64,000 nt of DNA from Pseudomonas synxantha BG33R (GTDB lineage Bacteria; Pseudomonadota; Gammaproteobacteria; Pseudomonadales; Pseudomonadaceae), in assembly GCF_000263715.2 (NCBI RefSeq), contig NZ_CM001514.1, forward strand, positions 544,936 to 608,935, written 5' to 3'. Position 1 is the first letter of the stretch. The number at the start of each line of letters is the position of its first letter. Below are positions 45,545 to 56,706 of the stretch, one piece after another. The position numbers and the translations under genes are program-made. Under the pieces are notes generated by a model. The model made no database searches and was not told where the DNA came from. It worked only from the letters and a program-made list of their open reading frames with translations.

Positions 45545-46984
45545 TTAATAGCCCGGGCGGGCCTTGAGCTGTTCGGCAGCGGCCTTGGCCAGGTCCGGCG
45601 GCAGGAAGTCCTTGTCCGGGTTGTAGTCGGCCTTGAGATAGCGCGCCAGGTCTTGCAGGTCCCCTGGGTTCAGAGTGCCCGCCGCCTGTTTCAAGCGCAG
45701 GTTGTCGAGGATGTAGTCGTAGCGGCTGTTGTTGTAGTTACGCACCGACGCATACAACTGGCGCTGTGAGTCCAGCACATCGACGATGTTGCGCGTGCCC
45801 ACCTGATAACCGATTTCCGTGGCTTCTACCGCGCTCTGGTTGGAAATGATCGACTGGCGGCGTGCCTGCACCTGCTCCACGTCGGTGTTCACTGCACGGT
45901 GCAGGTTGCGGGTGTTTTCCACCACCTGGCGGCGCAGGCCCTCGCGCTGTTGCTCGGATTGGTCGAGGCGTGAATAGGATTCGCGCACTTGCGAACTGGT
46001 GAGGCCGCCGCTGTAGATCGGGATGTTCAAACGCAGGCCGATGGTGCGTTGCGACACATCGCCGCCGTACGGGATAGGCAACTGATTCGGGTTGCTGAAC
46101 CCCAGGGCGTCGTTGTCGCCTTTTTCGTATTGCGCGACCGCATCGAGTGTCGGCAGGTGGCCGGCCTTGCGCTGCCTGAGGGTTTCTTCGGCGGCGGTCA
46201 CGGCGTAATTGCTGGCTAGCAGATTGAGGTTCTGACGCCCGGCGGTTTCGACCCAGGCCTTGGCGTCGTTCGGCGCCGGCGGCAGCACCGGCAGGGTATG
46301 GACGATGCCCTGGATCGAGTTGTATTGGCGGTTGGTCAGGGTAATCAGCGCTTCGAAAGCGTCGTCTACCTGGCGCTGGGCCACGATGCGGTTGGCTCGG
46401 GCGGTGTCGTAGCTGGCCTGGGATTGCAGCACGTCGGTCTTGTCCGACAGGCCCACATCGAAGCGCTCATTGGACTGGTCGAGCTGACGCTTGAAGGCAT
46501 TTTCTTCGGCCTTGGTCGACGCCAGGTTGTCCTGGGCGCGCAGCACGGCGAAGTAGCTCTCGGCACTCTGCAAAATCAGGTTCTGCTCACTGGCCGACAG
46601 TTGCAGCGAGGCTTGCTCGTTGACGGCTTCGGCAGCTTGCAGCTGGAACCAGCGATCGGCGCGGAACAGCGGCTGGCTCAGGGTAGCGCGCCAGGAGTGG
46701 GCGTCACGGTTGGCCGTGGCGGCGGGCTGGTCGATCTGGGTGCGCACATTGTTACTGTCGGCCCCGGCCGACAGGTTCGGCAGCAGGCCTGCGCGCGCCT
46801 GGGGCACCACCTCTTTTTGCGCGCCATATTGAGCGCGGGCAGCGGCCAAGTCGGCGTTGTTGCTCGCCGCTTCCTGATAGACGCTGACCAGATCGGTGTT
46901 GGTGGACAAGGGCGCTTCAGCTGCCCAGACCAGTCCGTTGGTCGCACAAGACACGGCAAGAGCCAGTGAAAGTTTGCGCAGCAT
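45545..46984 (-). CDS. tolC: TolC-family outer-membrane channel protein
   Basis: A 479-residue outer-membrane efflux channel with a signal peptide ending near VWAAEA. The two TolC repeats are visible as paired helical stretches (for example NADLAAARAQYGAQKEVVPQ and LASNYAVTAAEETLRQRKAG), with the barrel region near IPIYSGGLTSSQVRES. It would serve type I secretion or a multidrug pump; partner genes are not beside it. An AGGGA site precedes the start. It corresponds to PAO1 PA4974. Confidence 0.93.
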   Translation of the reverse strand: MLRKLSLALAVSCATNGLVWAAEAPLSTNTDLVSVYQEAASNNADLAAARAQYGAQKEVVPQARAGLLPNLSAGADSNNVRTQIDQPAATANRDAHSWRATLSQPLFRADRWFQLQAAEAVNEQASLQLSASEQNLILQSAESYFAVLRAQDNLASTKAEENAFKRQLDQSNERFDVGLSDKTDVLQSQASYDTARANRIVAQRQVDDAFEALITLTNRQYNSIQGIVHTLPVLPPAPNDAKAWVETAGRQNLNLLASNYAVTAAEETLRQRKAGHLPTLDAVAQYEKGDNDALGFSNPNQLPIPYGGDVSQRTIGLRLNIPIYSGGLTSSQVRESYSRLDQSEQQREGLRRQVVENTRNLHRAVNTDVEQVQARRQSIISNQSAVEATEIGYQVGTRNIVDVLDSQRQLYASVRNYNNSRYDYILDNLRLKQAAGTLNPGDLQDLARYLKADYNPDKDFLPPDLAKAAAEQLKARPGY

Positions 46985-47183
46985 GAGGCGATCCCTAATT
47001 TAAATATTACGGCAATAATTTAGCGCTCAAGGCTAAGGCTGGCCATTCCTGGCGTCAAGCCTTGAAGCAGTGCCCGAGTGTAGTTGCCGGACCTGCGCAC
47101 AACAATCCCACGATCACGCCATTCATCACGCTGAATGCACCGCTATTGGCAATTTGCCCACGCCATGGTCTAGACTGGCCGCG

Positions 47184-49340
<2,157 letters not shown>

Positions 49341-49370
49341 TCCCGAGTCGGCGGTGCCTGCACGGCCGTC

Positions 49371-49467
49371 ATCGCGGGCAAGCCCGGCTCCCACAGTTGA
49401 TCGAGTTGTACACAGTTTTTGTGTCCACAGCCGGTCCCCTGTGGGAGCGGGCTTGCCCGCGATAGCG
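49371..49467. repeat. Inverted REP pair after thiC
   Basis: ATCGCGGGCAAGCCCGGCTCCCAC (49371-49394) faces GTGGGAGCGGGCTTGCCCGCGAT (49441-49463). The two arms point outward, the reverse of the other pairs in the window. Confidence 0.85.
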
Positions 49468-49505
49468 ATCTCCCAAACAACAAGTGCCCCTTAGAGATCA
49501 CACCC

Positions 49506-50070
49506 TTGAGCAATCAACCCAGCACCTATTCCCCGGACATCGCGGAGCCTACTGACAAACGCGTCTGATGCCGCCAGCCTGCTCGGCACACGAGCGTTCA
49601 GCGAGGGCAGCCTGCTGGCGAGTCCCGTGCTGTGGACGCTGTTCTTCGGTGGTCTGGCGACCTTGCTGGCGGTCAGTGGCCCGCTGACGTTTGTACGGCA
49701 AATCCTGCGCAAATGGGGGATTTGGCTGCTGGCACTGGCGGGCGCCGGGCTCGGCATTCCGCTGCTGTTGATTCTGCTCGATGAGTCGGAAAACGCCTTT
49801 GCCGATATTCACTCGGCGGCGGTGTCCAGTGGGATGCTGTTGCGTATGAAGGTCGAGCACCTGGCGTTGGCCATTGGCCTGGTCTGTACCTTGATTGCCT
49901 GTTTTGCACCCTTGGCGCAGTACCAGAACTTCCTGCTGCTGATCGGCTCAGTGTTTGCGCCGCTGTTCGGCGTGGTCGGTGCGACCCTGCCGGCATTGCT
50001 GCTGGCAGGGCTGTTGCAGGCGATTCGGGGCCGGGCCGTTAGTGGCGAGCAGGCATCAGTTCAGGCTTGA
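49506..50070 (+). pseudogene. cytX: Remnant of CytX-type hydroxymethylpyrimidine permease (NCS1 family)
   Basis: A broken NCS1 permease gene. A TTG start at 49506 opens 20 codons typical of the family N-terminus (SNQPSTYSPDIAEPTDKRV), then meets TGA at 49566. In another frame, DAASLLG...SPVLWTLFFGGLATLLAVSGP...WGIWLL continues, jumps to ALAGAGLGIPLLLILLDESE and ADIHSAAVSSGMLL...FGVV, and jumps again to GATLPALLLAGLLQAI. An intact permease is about 400-plus residues; roughly half or less remains, with at least three deletions and one frame change. CytX imports the thiamine precursor HMP and belongs beside thiC, so the loss leaves de novo synthesis. A GTG-started 147-residue frame at 49627 is probably not a functional protein. 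It overlaps the 3' end of the convergent lipoprotein gene. Confidence 0.75.
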
Positions 50071-50785
50071 TCACACCCGTGAGGCGCGTATAGGGGATGG
50101 TAATTTCGATCAGCCCCTGTGCGTAAGGGGCGATGGTGGCAACGTTGTACTTGAGTACTACGCCACCACTGGTCAAGGCCACGTTCGGGGTTTTCTGGAA
50201 CGGCCAGTTCTTCAGGAACTCCGGATCGCGGTCCATCTTGGTGTTGATCAACCAACTGTTATGCGCAACTTTCGCAGTGTTCCAGAATGCCTGCTCCTGG
50301 CCCGGCAGCAACATGTCAGCCAGGCTCAACTCCTTGTGCAGCAGGCGCGAATAGTTGATGAAACCACGGCCCGGCTCACCATGAGCGACGCCGGTGTCGA
50401 GGTAGCTGGACACTTCAACGATCACCAGGGCGTCATGTTGCTCACGTACCTTGGCTTGCAGATACATGCTGTGGCGGTCCGCGGATTCGCGCAGGAACTT
50501 GTCTCGATAGGCATTGAGCGTCGCAGGCACACTGGCGCCGGGCGTAGTGCGGGTCATCTGCAGCAGGCGCTGTTCCACCAGGCTGTCGAGTTGCGGGTCA
50601 GCGGGGAAGTGCACGGTATCGATGTTCACCAGTGGGCAGTCCGGGCTATCACAGCCAGGCTTGATCTGTTCCGACTTGTCGGTCGTGACGTCCAGCGGCT
50701 TGAGCTGGCCGGGTTGGAACAGGCTCTGGCAAGCACCCAGGGTCAAGGCAATACAGGCCATGGAGGCGATTTTTAAAAGCGACAT
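50039..50785 (-). CDS. DUF3298/RsiV-like lipoprotein
   Basis: A 248-residue lipoprotein with signal and lipobox LTLGAC at the N-terminus (MSLLKIASMACIALTLGACQ). The body (SSYLDTGVAHGEPGRGFINY, then ELSLADMLLPGQEQAFW and IAPYAQGLIEITIPYTRL) fits the DUF3298/RsiV-type fold of secreted proteins. The ATG at 50785 has AAGGA upstream; the longer frame does not. PAO1 has a similar gene between thiC and the Nudix gene (PA4972). Function unknown. Confidence 0.82.
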   Translation of the reverse strand: MSLLKIASMACIALTLGACQSLFQPGQLKPLDVTTDKSEQIKPGCDSPDCPLVNIDTVHFPADPQLDSLVEQRLLQMTRTTPGASVPATLNAYRDKFLRESADRHSMYLQAKVREQHDALVIVEVSSYLDTGVAHGEPGRGFINYSRLLHKELSLADMLLPGQEQAFWNTAKVAHNSWLINTKMDRDPEFLKNWPFQKTPNVALTSGGVVLKYNVATIAPYAQGLIEITIPYTRLTGVIKPELMPARH

Positions 50786-50991
50786 GTGTGTCCTTCGTAA
50801 ATCGATGGAAAGCGAAAAGAGTAGCGCTTGGACTGCCAACAAGGCAGTCAGTTCGCCACTAGACTGATGGGGGGAGAGTTTGACGTCCGCCGTCGGTCCC
50901 GGCAACCGGAAAGGGGCTGCATCACCGGGCAACGGCGCGTTAGGATGGCGCCAATTGCACAAGCACACTCCGTGTCAAAGAGAGGAAACAC

Positions 50992-51609
50992 ATGACGGAC
51001 ACCGCGAAGTCCACGCCGAACAAGATCGAGATCGTTCAGCGCGACAATAGCTACCAGGGCTTCTACAAGCTCGATCGCGTGCAACTGCGCCACGAGAAAT
51101 TCGACGGTGGCATGAGCCGCGTGATCAGCCGCGAAGTCTTCGTTCGCCATGACGCCGTGTGCGTGCTGCCCTACGACCCGCAACGTGACGAGGTGGTGCT
51201 GATCGAACAGTTTCGCGTCGGCGCCATGGGCCGCGCCGACAACCCGTGGTTGGTGGAGATGGTCGCCGGCCTGATTGACAAGGATGAGCAACCGGAGGAG
51301 GTTGCACACCGCGAGGCCGAGGAGGAAGCTGGGTTGACGTTCTCCGCGCTGTGGCCGATCACCAAGTACTTCCCGTCGCCCGGCGGCAGTACCGAATTTG
51401 TCCACTTGTACCTGGGCCGTTGCGACAGCGCGGGCGCTGGCGGCATCCATGGATTGGAAGAAGAGGCAGAAGATATCCGCGTCACCGTCTGGGCATTCGA
51501 AGACGCTCTGCAAGCGGTGCGCGACGGCAAAATTTCCAATGCAGCCAGCATCATCGCCCTGCAATGGCTTGCGCTTAACCGCGCGGAAGTGAGGGGGCTA
51601 TGGCAGTAA
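50992..51609 (+). CDS. nudF: ADP-ribose pyrophosphatase NudF
   Basis: Nudix hydrolase that splits ADP-ribose into AMP and ribose-5-phosphate. The 205-residue protein carries a full Nudix box, GLIDKDEQPEEVAHREAEEE followed by AGL (about residues 91-113). It starts the block nudF-yqiB-cpdA-yqiA-parE, the same order as in E. coli, and its end overlaps the next gene by ten bases. Confidence 0.94.
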   Translation: MTDTAKSTPNKIEIVQRDNSYQGFYKLDRVQLRHEKFDGGMSRVISREVFVRHDAVCVLPYDPQRDEVVLIEQFRVGAMGRADNPWLVEMVAGLIDKDEQPEEVAHREAEEEAGLTFSALWPITKYFPSPGGSTEFVHLYLGRCDSAGAGGIHGLEEEAEDIRVTVWAFEDALQAVRDGKISNAASIIALQWLALNRAEVRGLWQ

Positions 51610-52049
51610 AGGCACGGGAACGTTATCGAGTTGACCTGATCGGGCTGCAAGCCGCCTGCGAGGCCAATTATGCGCGGCTGATGCGCCTGCTTCCCGACAT
51701 GCGCCACACTCCTGAGGCGCGGCGTATCGCCGTGACCCATGGCGACCAGATGCTTGGTGTGCTGACCCTGGAAGTTATCGTCAATTGCCCGTACACCACC
51801 ACCCTGCGCGTACGCCAGGAACACAGCCTGCCCTGGCTGCCGGTGCCGCAACTTGAAGTGCAGGTGTACCACGACGCGCGTATGGCCGAAGTGATCAGCG
51901 CCGAACATGCGCGACGCTTTCGCAGCATCTATCCTTACCCGAATGTGTTCATGCACCAACCCGATGAGAAAGCACAGCTCAATGTGTTCCTCGGTGAATG
52001 GCTGAGCCACTGCCTGGCCCTGGGCCATGAGTTCGAAGTTGTGCGCTAG
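51600..52049 (+). CDS. yqiB: DUF1249 protein (YqiB)
   Basis: A 149-residue protein of the DUF1249/YqiB family, with the typical ERYRVDLIGLQAACEANYAR near the N-terminus and YPNVFMHQPDEKAQLN near the C-terminus. Its function is unknown. It overlaps nudF and keeps the place of yqiB in the conserved block. Confidence 0.9.
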   Translation: MAVKARERYRVDLIGLQAACEANYARLMRLLPDMRHTPEARRIAVTHGDQMLGVLTLEVIVNCPYTTTLRVRQEHSLPWLPVPQLEVQVYHDARMAEVISAEHARRFRSIYPYPNVFMHQPDEKAQLNVFLGEWLSHCLALGHEFEVVR

Positions 52050-52144
52050 ATGTGAATTGAGCCTGTTTCTCAGGTTTCCTCTTTGAGTCCTGCCCTAGCA
52101 TAATCGTCAAATTATCCATGCCTGTGATTGCCAGGGAGAGCGCC

Positions 52145-52957
52145 TTGCCTCGCGTACCCACCATGAACCCTGATGCTGCGTTGTTGGTGCAATTGTCCGA
52201 CAGCCATCTGTTTGCCGAAGCGGACGGCACGCTGCTGGGCATGAACACCCGTGCAAGCCTGCAACGCGTAATCGACCTGGTGCACGAGCAACAGCCGTGT
52301 ATTGACCTGGTGCTGGCGACGGGCGACTTGTCCCAGGACGGCACACTGGCGTCGTACCAGCTATTTCGGGACATGACCGCGCCCATCGGTGCGCCGGCGC
52401 GCTGGATCCCGGGTAATCATGACGAGCCGCAGGTCATGGCCGAGGCCGCTGTGCAAAGCGACTTGCTCGAACCCGTGGTGGACGTGGGCAACTGGCGCAT
52501 AACCCTGCTGGACTCCGCGGTACCGGGTTCGGTGCCCGGTTACCTGCAGGATTCGCAACTGCAATTGCTTGCCCAGGCCCTGAGTGAAGCGCCGAGCCGC
52601 CATCACCTTGTGTGCTTGCACCATCATCCAGTGTCCATCGGCTGTGCGTGGATGGAGCCGATCGGCCTGCGCAATCCCGAGGCGCTGTTTGCCGTGCTTG
52701 ACCGCTTCCCGCAGGTCAAGGCGCTGCTCTGGGGGCATGTGCATCAGGAAATCGACCGCGAGCGCAACGGCGTGCGGTTGCTGGCCTCACCGTCCACCTG
52801 CATCCAGTTCGCGCCGGGCAGCGAGGGTTTCCAGGTCAGCGAGCAAGCGCCGGGGTATCGCTGGCTGCGCCTGTATGCCGACGGGCGGTTGGAGACGGGG
52901 GTAGAGCGGCTTCGGGACTTCGCGTTTACCGTCGACTACGGCAGCAACGGCTACTGA
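52145..52957 (+). CDS. cpdA: 3',5'-cyclic-AMP phosphodiesterase CpdA
   Basis: Metallophosphoesterase that hydrolyses cAMP and so limits CRP/Vfr signalling. Metal-binding motifs are in order: LSDSHLF, TGDLSQDG, GNHDEP, CLHHHPV and GHVHQE. I choose the TTG at 52145 (MPRVPTMNPDAALLVQLSDSH) because AGGGAG lies at a good distance; an ATG at 52118 has no ribosome binding site. That gives 270 residues, the family size. The position after yqiB is conserved. Confidence 0.93.
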   Translation: MPRVPTMNPDAALLVQLSDSHLFAEADGTLLGMNTRASLQRVIDLVHEQQPCIDLVLATGDLSQDGTLASYQLFRDMTAPIGAPARWIPGNHDEPQVMAEAAVQSDLLEPVVDVGNWRITLLDSAVPGSVPGYLQDSQLQLLAQALSEAPSRHHLVCLHHHPVSIGCAWMEPIGLRNPEALFAVLDRFPQVKALLWGHVHQEIDRERNGVRLLASPSTCIQFAPGSEGFQVSEQAPGYRWLRLYADGRLETGVERLRDFAFTVDYGSNGY

Positions 52958-52986
52958 ATGTGGGAGGGGGCTTGCCCCCTCCCACA
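52958..52986. repeat. Single REP palindrome after cpdA
   Basis: A perfect 27-bp palindrome core (TGTGGGAGGGGGC and complement) starts at the cpdA stop. It is a solo copy within an otherwise co-directional gene block. Confidence 0.85.
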
Positions 52987-53078
52987 GGGTTGTGTGGGTG
53001 TCAGAGAGAGTGTGTACTCACACATGGCCTCGATCCCTGTAAACTGCGCCTCTTTGGCCCAAGCACGGAGAGCCCGGC

Positions 53079-53687
53079 ATGTCCGCTTCGATCCTGTATA
53101 TCCACGGCTTCAACAGTGCGCCAGCCTCCAACAAGGCCAGCCAGTTGATCACCGTAATGGGCAAGCTTGGCCTGTCCGACCGTTTGCGTGTGCCGGCCCT
53201 GCATCACCACCCGCGTCAGGCGATTCTGCAATTGGAGCAGGCCATTGACCAACTGGGACGGCCGCTGCTGGTCGGCAGCTCACTCGGCGGCTACTATGCA
53301 ACCCATCTTGCCGAACGCCATGGCCTGAAGGCGCTGCTGGTCAACCCGGCGGTCAGCCCCCATCGGATGTTCGACGGTTACCTGGGCACCCAGAAGAACC
53401 TCTACACCGATGAGACCTGGGAGTTGACCCATGATCACGTCGCACCGCTGGCCGAGCTGGAAGTACCGGCGCCGCAGGATGCAGGGCGGTATCAGGTGTG
53501 GTTGCAGACCGGGGACGAAACCCTGGATTATCGCCTCGCCCAAGCGTATTACCGAGCCTGTGCCTTGCGCATCCAGGCCGGTGGCGACCATGGTTACCAA
53601 GGGTTCGCCGAGCAATTGCCGGCCTTGTTGAGTTTTGCCGGCATTGGCGCAGATCAGTATCAATCCTTCGATTTTTCGTCACTGTAA
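53079..53687 (+). CDS. yqiA: YqiA-family esterase
   Basis: A 202-residue alpha/beta-hydrolase of the UPF0227/YqiA family. The N-terminal YIHGFNSAPASNKASQL and the nucleophile elbow GSSLGGYYATHLAE (Ser near residue 69) are visible, and the catalytic His is probably in GGDHGYQGF. It likely hydrolyses short acyl esters. GGAG precedes the ATG. It lies directly upstream of parE as in E. coli. Confidence 0.92.
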   Translation: MSASILYIHGFNSAPASNKASQLITVMGKLGLSDRLRVPALHHHPRQAILQLEQAIDQLGRPLLVGSSLGGYYATHLAERHGLKALLVNPAVSPHRMFDGYLGTQKNLYTDETWELTHDHVAPLAELEVPAPQDAGRYQVWLQTGDETLDYRLAQAYYRACALRIQAGGDHGYQGFAEQLPALLSFAGIGADQYQSFDFSSL

Positions 53688-53733
53688 AAAATCGCAGGTC
53701 ACTTTTTAATCGAACGACTCACGACGAGACCCC

Positions 53734-55638
53734 ATGGCCACTCCCAGCGCTAGCTCTTATAACGCCGACGCCATCGAAGTCCTCTCGGGCCTCGACCCGG
53801 TGCGCAAACGCCCCGGCATGTACACCGACACCAGCCGGCCGAACCACCTTGCCCAGGAAGTCATCGACAACAGCGTCGACGAAGCCTTGGCCGGGCACGC
53901 GAAGTCGGTACAAGTCATCCTCCATGCCGATCACTCCCTTGAAGTGTCCGACGATGGTCGCGGCATGCCGGTGGACATTCACCCGGAAGAGGGCGTGTCG
54001 GGCGTCGAGCTGATCCTCACCAAACTGCACGCCGGCGGCAAGTTCTCCAACAAGAACTACCAGTTCTCCGGTGGTTTGCACGGCGTGGGTATTTCGGTGG
54101 TCAACGCCCTGTCGACGCAAGTGCGGGTCAAGGTCAAGCGCGACGGCAACGAGTACCAGATGACCTTCGCCGATGGCTATAAAGCCACCGACCTGGAAGT
54201 GGTTGGCACCGTTGGCAAGCGCAACACCGGCACCAGCGTGTACTTCGCCCCGGACCCGAAATACTTCGATTCGCCGAAATTCTCCATCAGCCGCCTCAAG
54301 CATGTGCTCAAGGCCAAGGCCGTATTGTGCCCCGGCCTGCTGGTCAGCTTTGAAGACAAAGGCACCGGCGAGAAGGTCGAATGGCATTACGAAGATGGCC
54401 TGCGCTCCTACCTGGAAGACTCCGTCAGCGACTTCGAACGCCTGCCCAACGAGCCGTTCTGCGGCAGCCTGGCCGGTAATAAGGAAGCCGTCGACTGGGC
54501 GTTGCTGTGGTTGCCCGAAGGTGGCGACAGTGTGCAGGAAAGCTACGTCAACCTGATCCCCACCGCCCAGGGCGGCACCCACGTCAACGGTTTGCGCCAG
54601 GGCTTGCTGGATGCCATGCGCGAATTCTGCGAATACCGCAGCCTGTTGCCGCGCGGCGTGAAGCTGGCGCCGGAAGACGTGTGGGAGCGCATCGCGTTCG
54701 TGCTGTCGATGAAGATGCAGGAGCCGCAATTCTCCGGCCAGACCAAAGAGCGCCTGTCGTCCCGTGAGGCGGCGGCATTTGTCTCCGGTGTGGTCAAGGA
54801 TGCCTTCAGCCTGTGGCTCAACGAGCACCCGGAACTGGGCCTGGCCCTGGCGGAGCTGGCGATCAACAACGCCGGTCGTCGCCTGAAGGCCAGCAAGAAA
54901 GTCGAGCGCAAGCGCATCACCCAGGGCCCGGCATTGCCCGGCAAACTGGCCGACTGCGCCGGGCAGGACCCGATGCGTTCCGAGCTGTTCCTGGTGGAAG
55001 GTGACTCTGCCGGCGGTTCCGCCAAACAAGCGCGGGACAAAGAGTTCCAGGCGATCCTGCCGTTGCGCGGCAAGATCCTCAACACCTGGGAAGTCGACGG
55101 CAGCGAAGTGCTCGCCAGCCAGGAAGTGCACAATATCGCTGTCGCTATCGGTGTCGACCCTGGCGCGGCGGACATGAGCCAGCTGCGCTACGGCAAGATC
55201 TGCATCCTCGCCGACGCCGACTCCGACGGCCTGCACATTGCTACGTTGTTGTGCGCGTTGTTCGTGCAGCATTTCCGCCCATTGGTGGATGCCGGTCACG
55301 TCTACGTCGCCATGCCGCCGCTGTACCGCATCGATTTGGGCAAGGAGATTTTCTACGCCCTGGACGAAGCCGAGCGCGATGGCATCCTCGATCGGCTGGT
55401 GGCCGAGAAAAAACGCGGCAAGCCACAGGTCACGCGATTCAAGGGCCTGGGTGAAATGAACCCGCCGCAGTTGCGCGAAACCACCATGGACCCCAATACC
55501 CGGCGCCTGGTGCAATTGACCCTGGAAGACTTCGCCGGCACCTCGGAAATGATGGACATGCTGCTGGCGAAGAAGCGTGCGCCGGATCGCAAAGCCTGGC
55601 TGGAATCCAAGGGCAACCTGGCCGAGGTTCTGGGCTGA
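53734..55638 (+). CDS. parE: DNA topoisomerase IV subunit B
   Basis: ATPase subunit of topoisomerase IV, which unlinks daughter chromosomes. The 634-residue product has the GHKL ATPase domain (ENS-type VIDNSVDEALAGHA; DDGRGMPVD; GGLHGVGISVVNAL) and the TOPRIM domain (FLVEGDSAGGSAKQARD near 422; ADADSDGLHI near 490). The stop overlaps the phytase-like gene start, which is followed by parC, so the two subunits probably share a transcript. Confidence 0.97.
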   Translation: MATPSASSYNADAIEVLSGLDPVRKRPGMYTDTSRPNHLAQEVIDNSVDEALAGHAKSVQVILHADHSLEVSDDGRGMPVDIHPEEGVSGVELILTKLHAGGKFSNKNYQFSGGLHGVGISVVNALSTQVRVKVKRDGNEYQMTFADGYKATDLEVVGTVGKRNTGTSVYFAPDPKYFDSPKFSISRLKHVLKAKAVLCPGLLVSFEDKGTGEKVEWHYEDGLRSYLEDSVSDFERLPNEPFCGSLAGNKEAVDWALLWLPEGGDSVQESYVNLIPTAQGGTHVNGLRQGLLDAMREFCEYRSLLPRGVKLAPEDVWERIAFVLSMKMQEPQFSGQTKERLSSREAAAFVSGVVKDAFSLWLNEHPELGLALAELAINNAGRRLKASKKVERKRITQGPALPGKLADCAGQDPMRSELFLVEGDSAGGSAKQARDKEFQAILPLRGKILNTWEVDGSEVLASQEVHNIAVAIGVDPGAADMSQLRYGKICILADADSDGLHIATLLCALFVQHFRPLVDAGHVYVAMPPLYRIDLGKEIFYALDEAERDGILDRLVAEKKRGKPQVTRFKGLGEMNPPQLRETTMDPNTRRLVQLTLEDFAGTSEMMDMLLAKKRAPDRKAWLESKGNLAEVLG

Positions 55639-56633
55639 TGCGCACAGGCTTCGCCCTGGCGATGCTGATGTTGAGCGCACTGGCAACTCCCCACGTGGTT
55701 GCCGCCGGCGTGGCAGAGCTGCAACTGGTATCCGAGCACCCGGTGGACGGCATGCGCGGCGGTAACCTGTCGGGCCTGGCGTTGTGTGGCGCAGAACTGT
55801 GGACGGTTTCCGACCGCGATGATGATCAGATCTACCGCCTGGATACCCGCGCACCGACCTGGAGCGCGCAAGCTCTGAAGATTGACGTGCCGCCCGTGCC
55901 CGAGTCGGGTTTGCCCTGGGGGCTGCGTTCACGCACCAAGGCCGCGTCGTTCATTCGCGGTGGTGACCTGGATTTCGAGGGCATCAGTTGTGATGCCGCA
56001 GGTAACCGCTACATTGTCAGCGAAGCCCATGCTGCAGTGCTGCAGGTACCTGCGACGGGCGCGCCCGAGTGGTTGAAAATCGCCCCGGGCATGGTGCGTG
56101 AGGCGCGGGCCAGTGGCATGTTGCTGCACTTCAATGCCTTGTTCGAGGGCCTGGCGGTGAACCCTGAAGGCAACCAGATCTGGCTGGCCGCCGAGCGTGA
56201 GCGTCGCGGCCTGATCTCGATCAAGCTCGGGCAGAGCGTGTGGGATTGCGATGGCCGGTGCGTGTTGTTGAGCGAGGCCGGGCAGGAAGTGCAACCGGCG
56301 CAGTTTACCAACGCCAAGGCAGTGTCCAATGACTTTGCCGACCTGGCGCTGTTCAATGGCAAGCTGTTTACCCTGGAGCGCAATGCGTTCCAGATTTGCC
56401 GACGCGACACAGTCACGGCCAAGGTTGAGCTGTGTTGGTCGTTTGCTGAAGAGACCCTGACGCCGCAGCGGCGTTATCCACAGCCTTACGGCCTGGCCGA
56501 AGCCCTGCTGTTGGACGCTGACGGGGCATGGATCGGTATAGACAACAATTTCGGCCCCCGCGCCGATGGTGAAAAACGCCCCGTGGTCTATCGTTTCGCC
56601 GCCCCTGCCGGTGGCTGGAGCGCGCAGCCATGA
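55638..56633 (+). CDS. Secreted phytase-like/esterase-like protein
   Basis: A 331-residue exported protein with a cleavable signal ([18 protein letters not shown]...AAG). The rest fits the 'esterase-like activity of phytase' family: [56 protein letters not shown] and [15 protein letters not shown], consistent with a beta-propeller. The ATG overlaps the parE stop (TGATG). PAO1 also has such a gene between parE and parC. Its link to topoisomerase is probably one of shared transcription only. The substrate is unknown. Confidence 0.82.
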   Translation: MRTGFALAMLMLSALATPHVVAAGVAELQLVSEHPVDGMRGGNLSGLALCGAELWTVSDRDDDQIYRLDTRAPTWSAQALKIDVPPVPESGLPWGLRSRTKAASFIRGGDLDFEGISCDAAGNRYIVSEAHAAVLQVPATGAPEWLKIAPGMVREARASGMLLHFNALFEGLAVNPEGNQIWLAAERERRGLISIKLGQSVWDCDGRCVLLSEAGQEVQPAQFTNAKAVSNDFADLALFNGKLFTLERNAFQICRRDTVTAKVELCWSFAEETLTPQRRYPQPYGLAEALLLDADGAWIGIDNNFGPRADGEKRPVVYRFAAPAGGWSAQP

Positions 56634-56658
56634 GCCAGCCGTTTTTTCAATTGACCCG

Positions 56659-56681
56659 GCGCAGCGGCAGTTCCGCTGCGC
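56659..56681 (+). other. Hairpin upstream of parC
   Basis: A perfect 9-bp GC stem (GCGCAGCGG / CCGCTGCGC) with a 5-base loop lies 25 bp before the parC start and has no T-tract. It could adjust parC translation or mRNA stability relative to parE. Confidence 0.5.
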
Positions 56682-56706
56682 GTTACCCAACAATGATGAG
56701 GCCCGC

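Noticed and set aside
47146..47176. thiC promoter with TTGGCA and TAGACT
   Set aside because: The spacer is 19 bases, too long to claim with confidence.
49627..50070. A 147-residue membrane protein as a functional gene
   Set aside because: Its segments are non-contiguous pieces of an NCS1 permease, and the family's start lies just upstream in another frame.
53719..55932. A 737-codon open frame on the minus strand
   Set aside because: It is antisense to parE and the phytase-like gene; no motif recognised.
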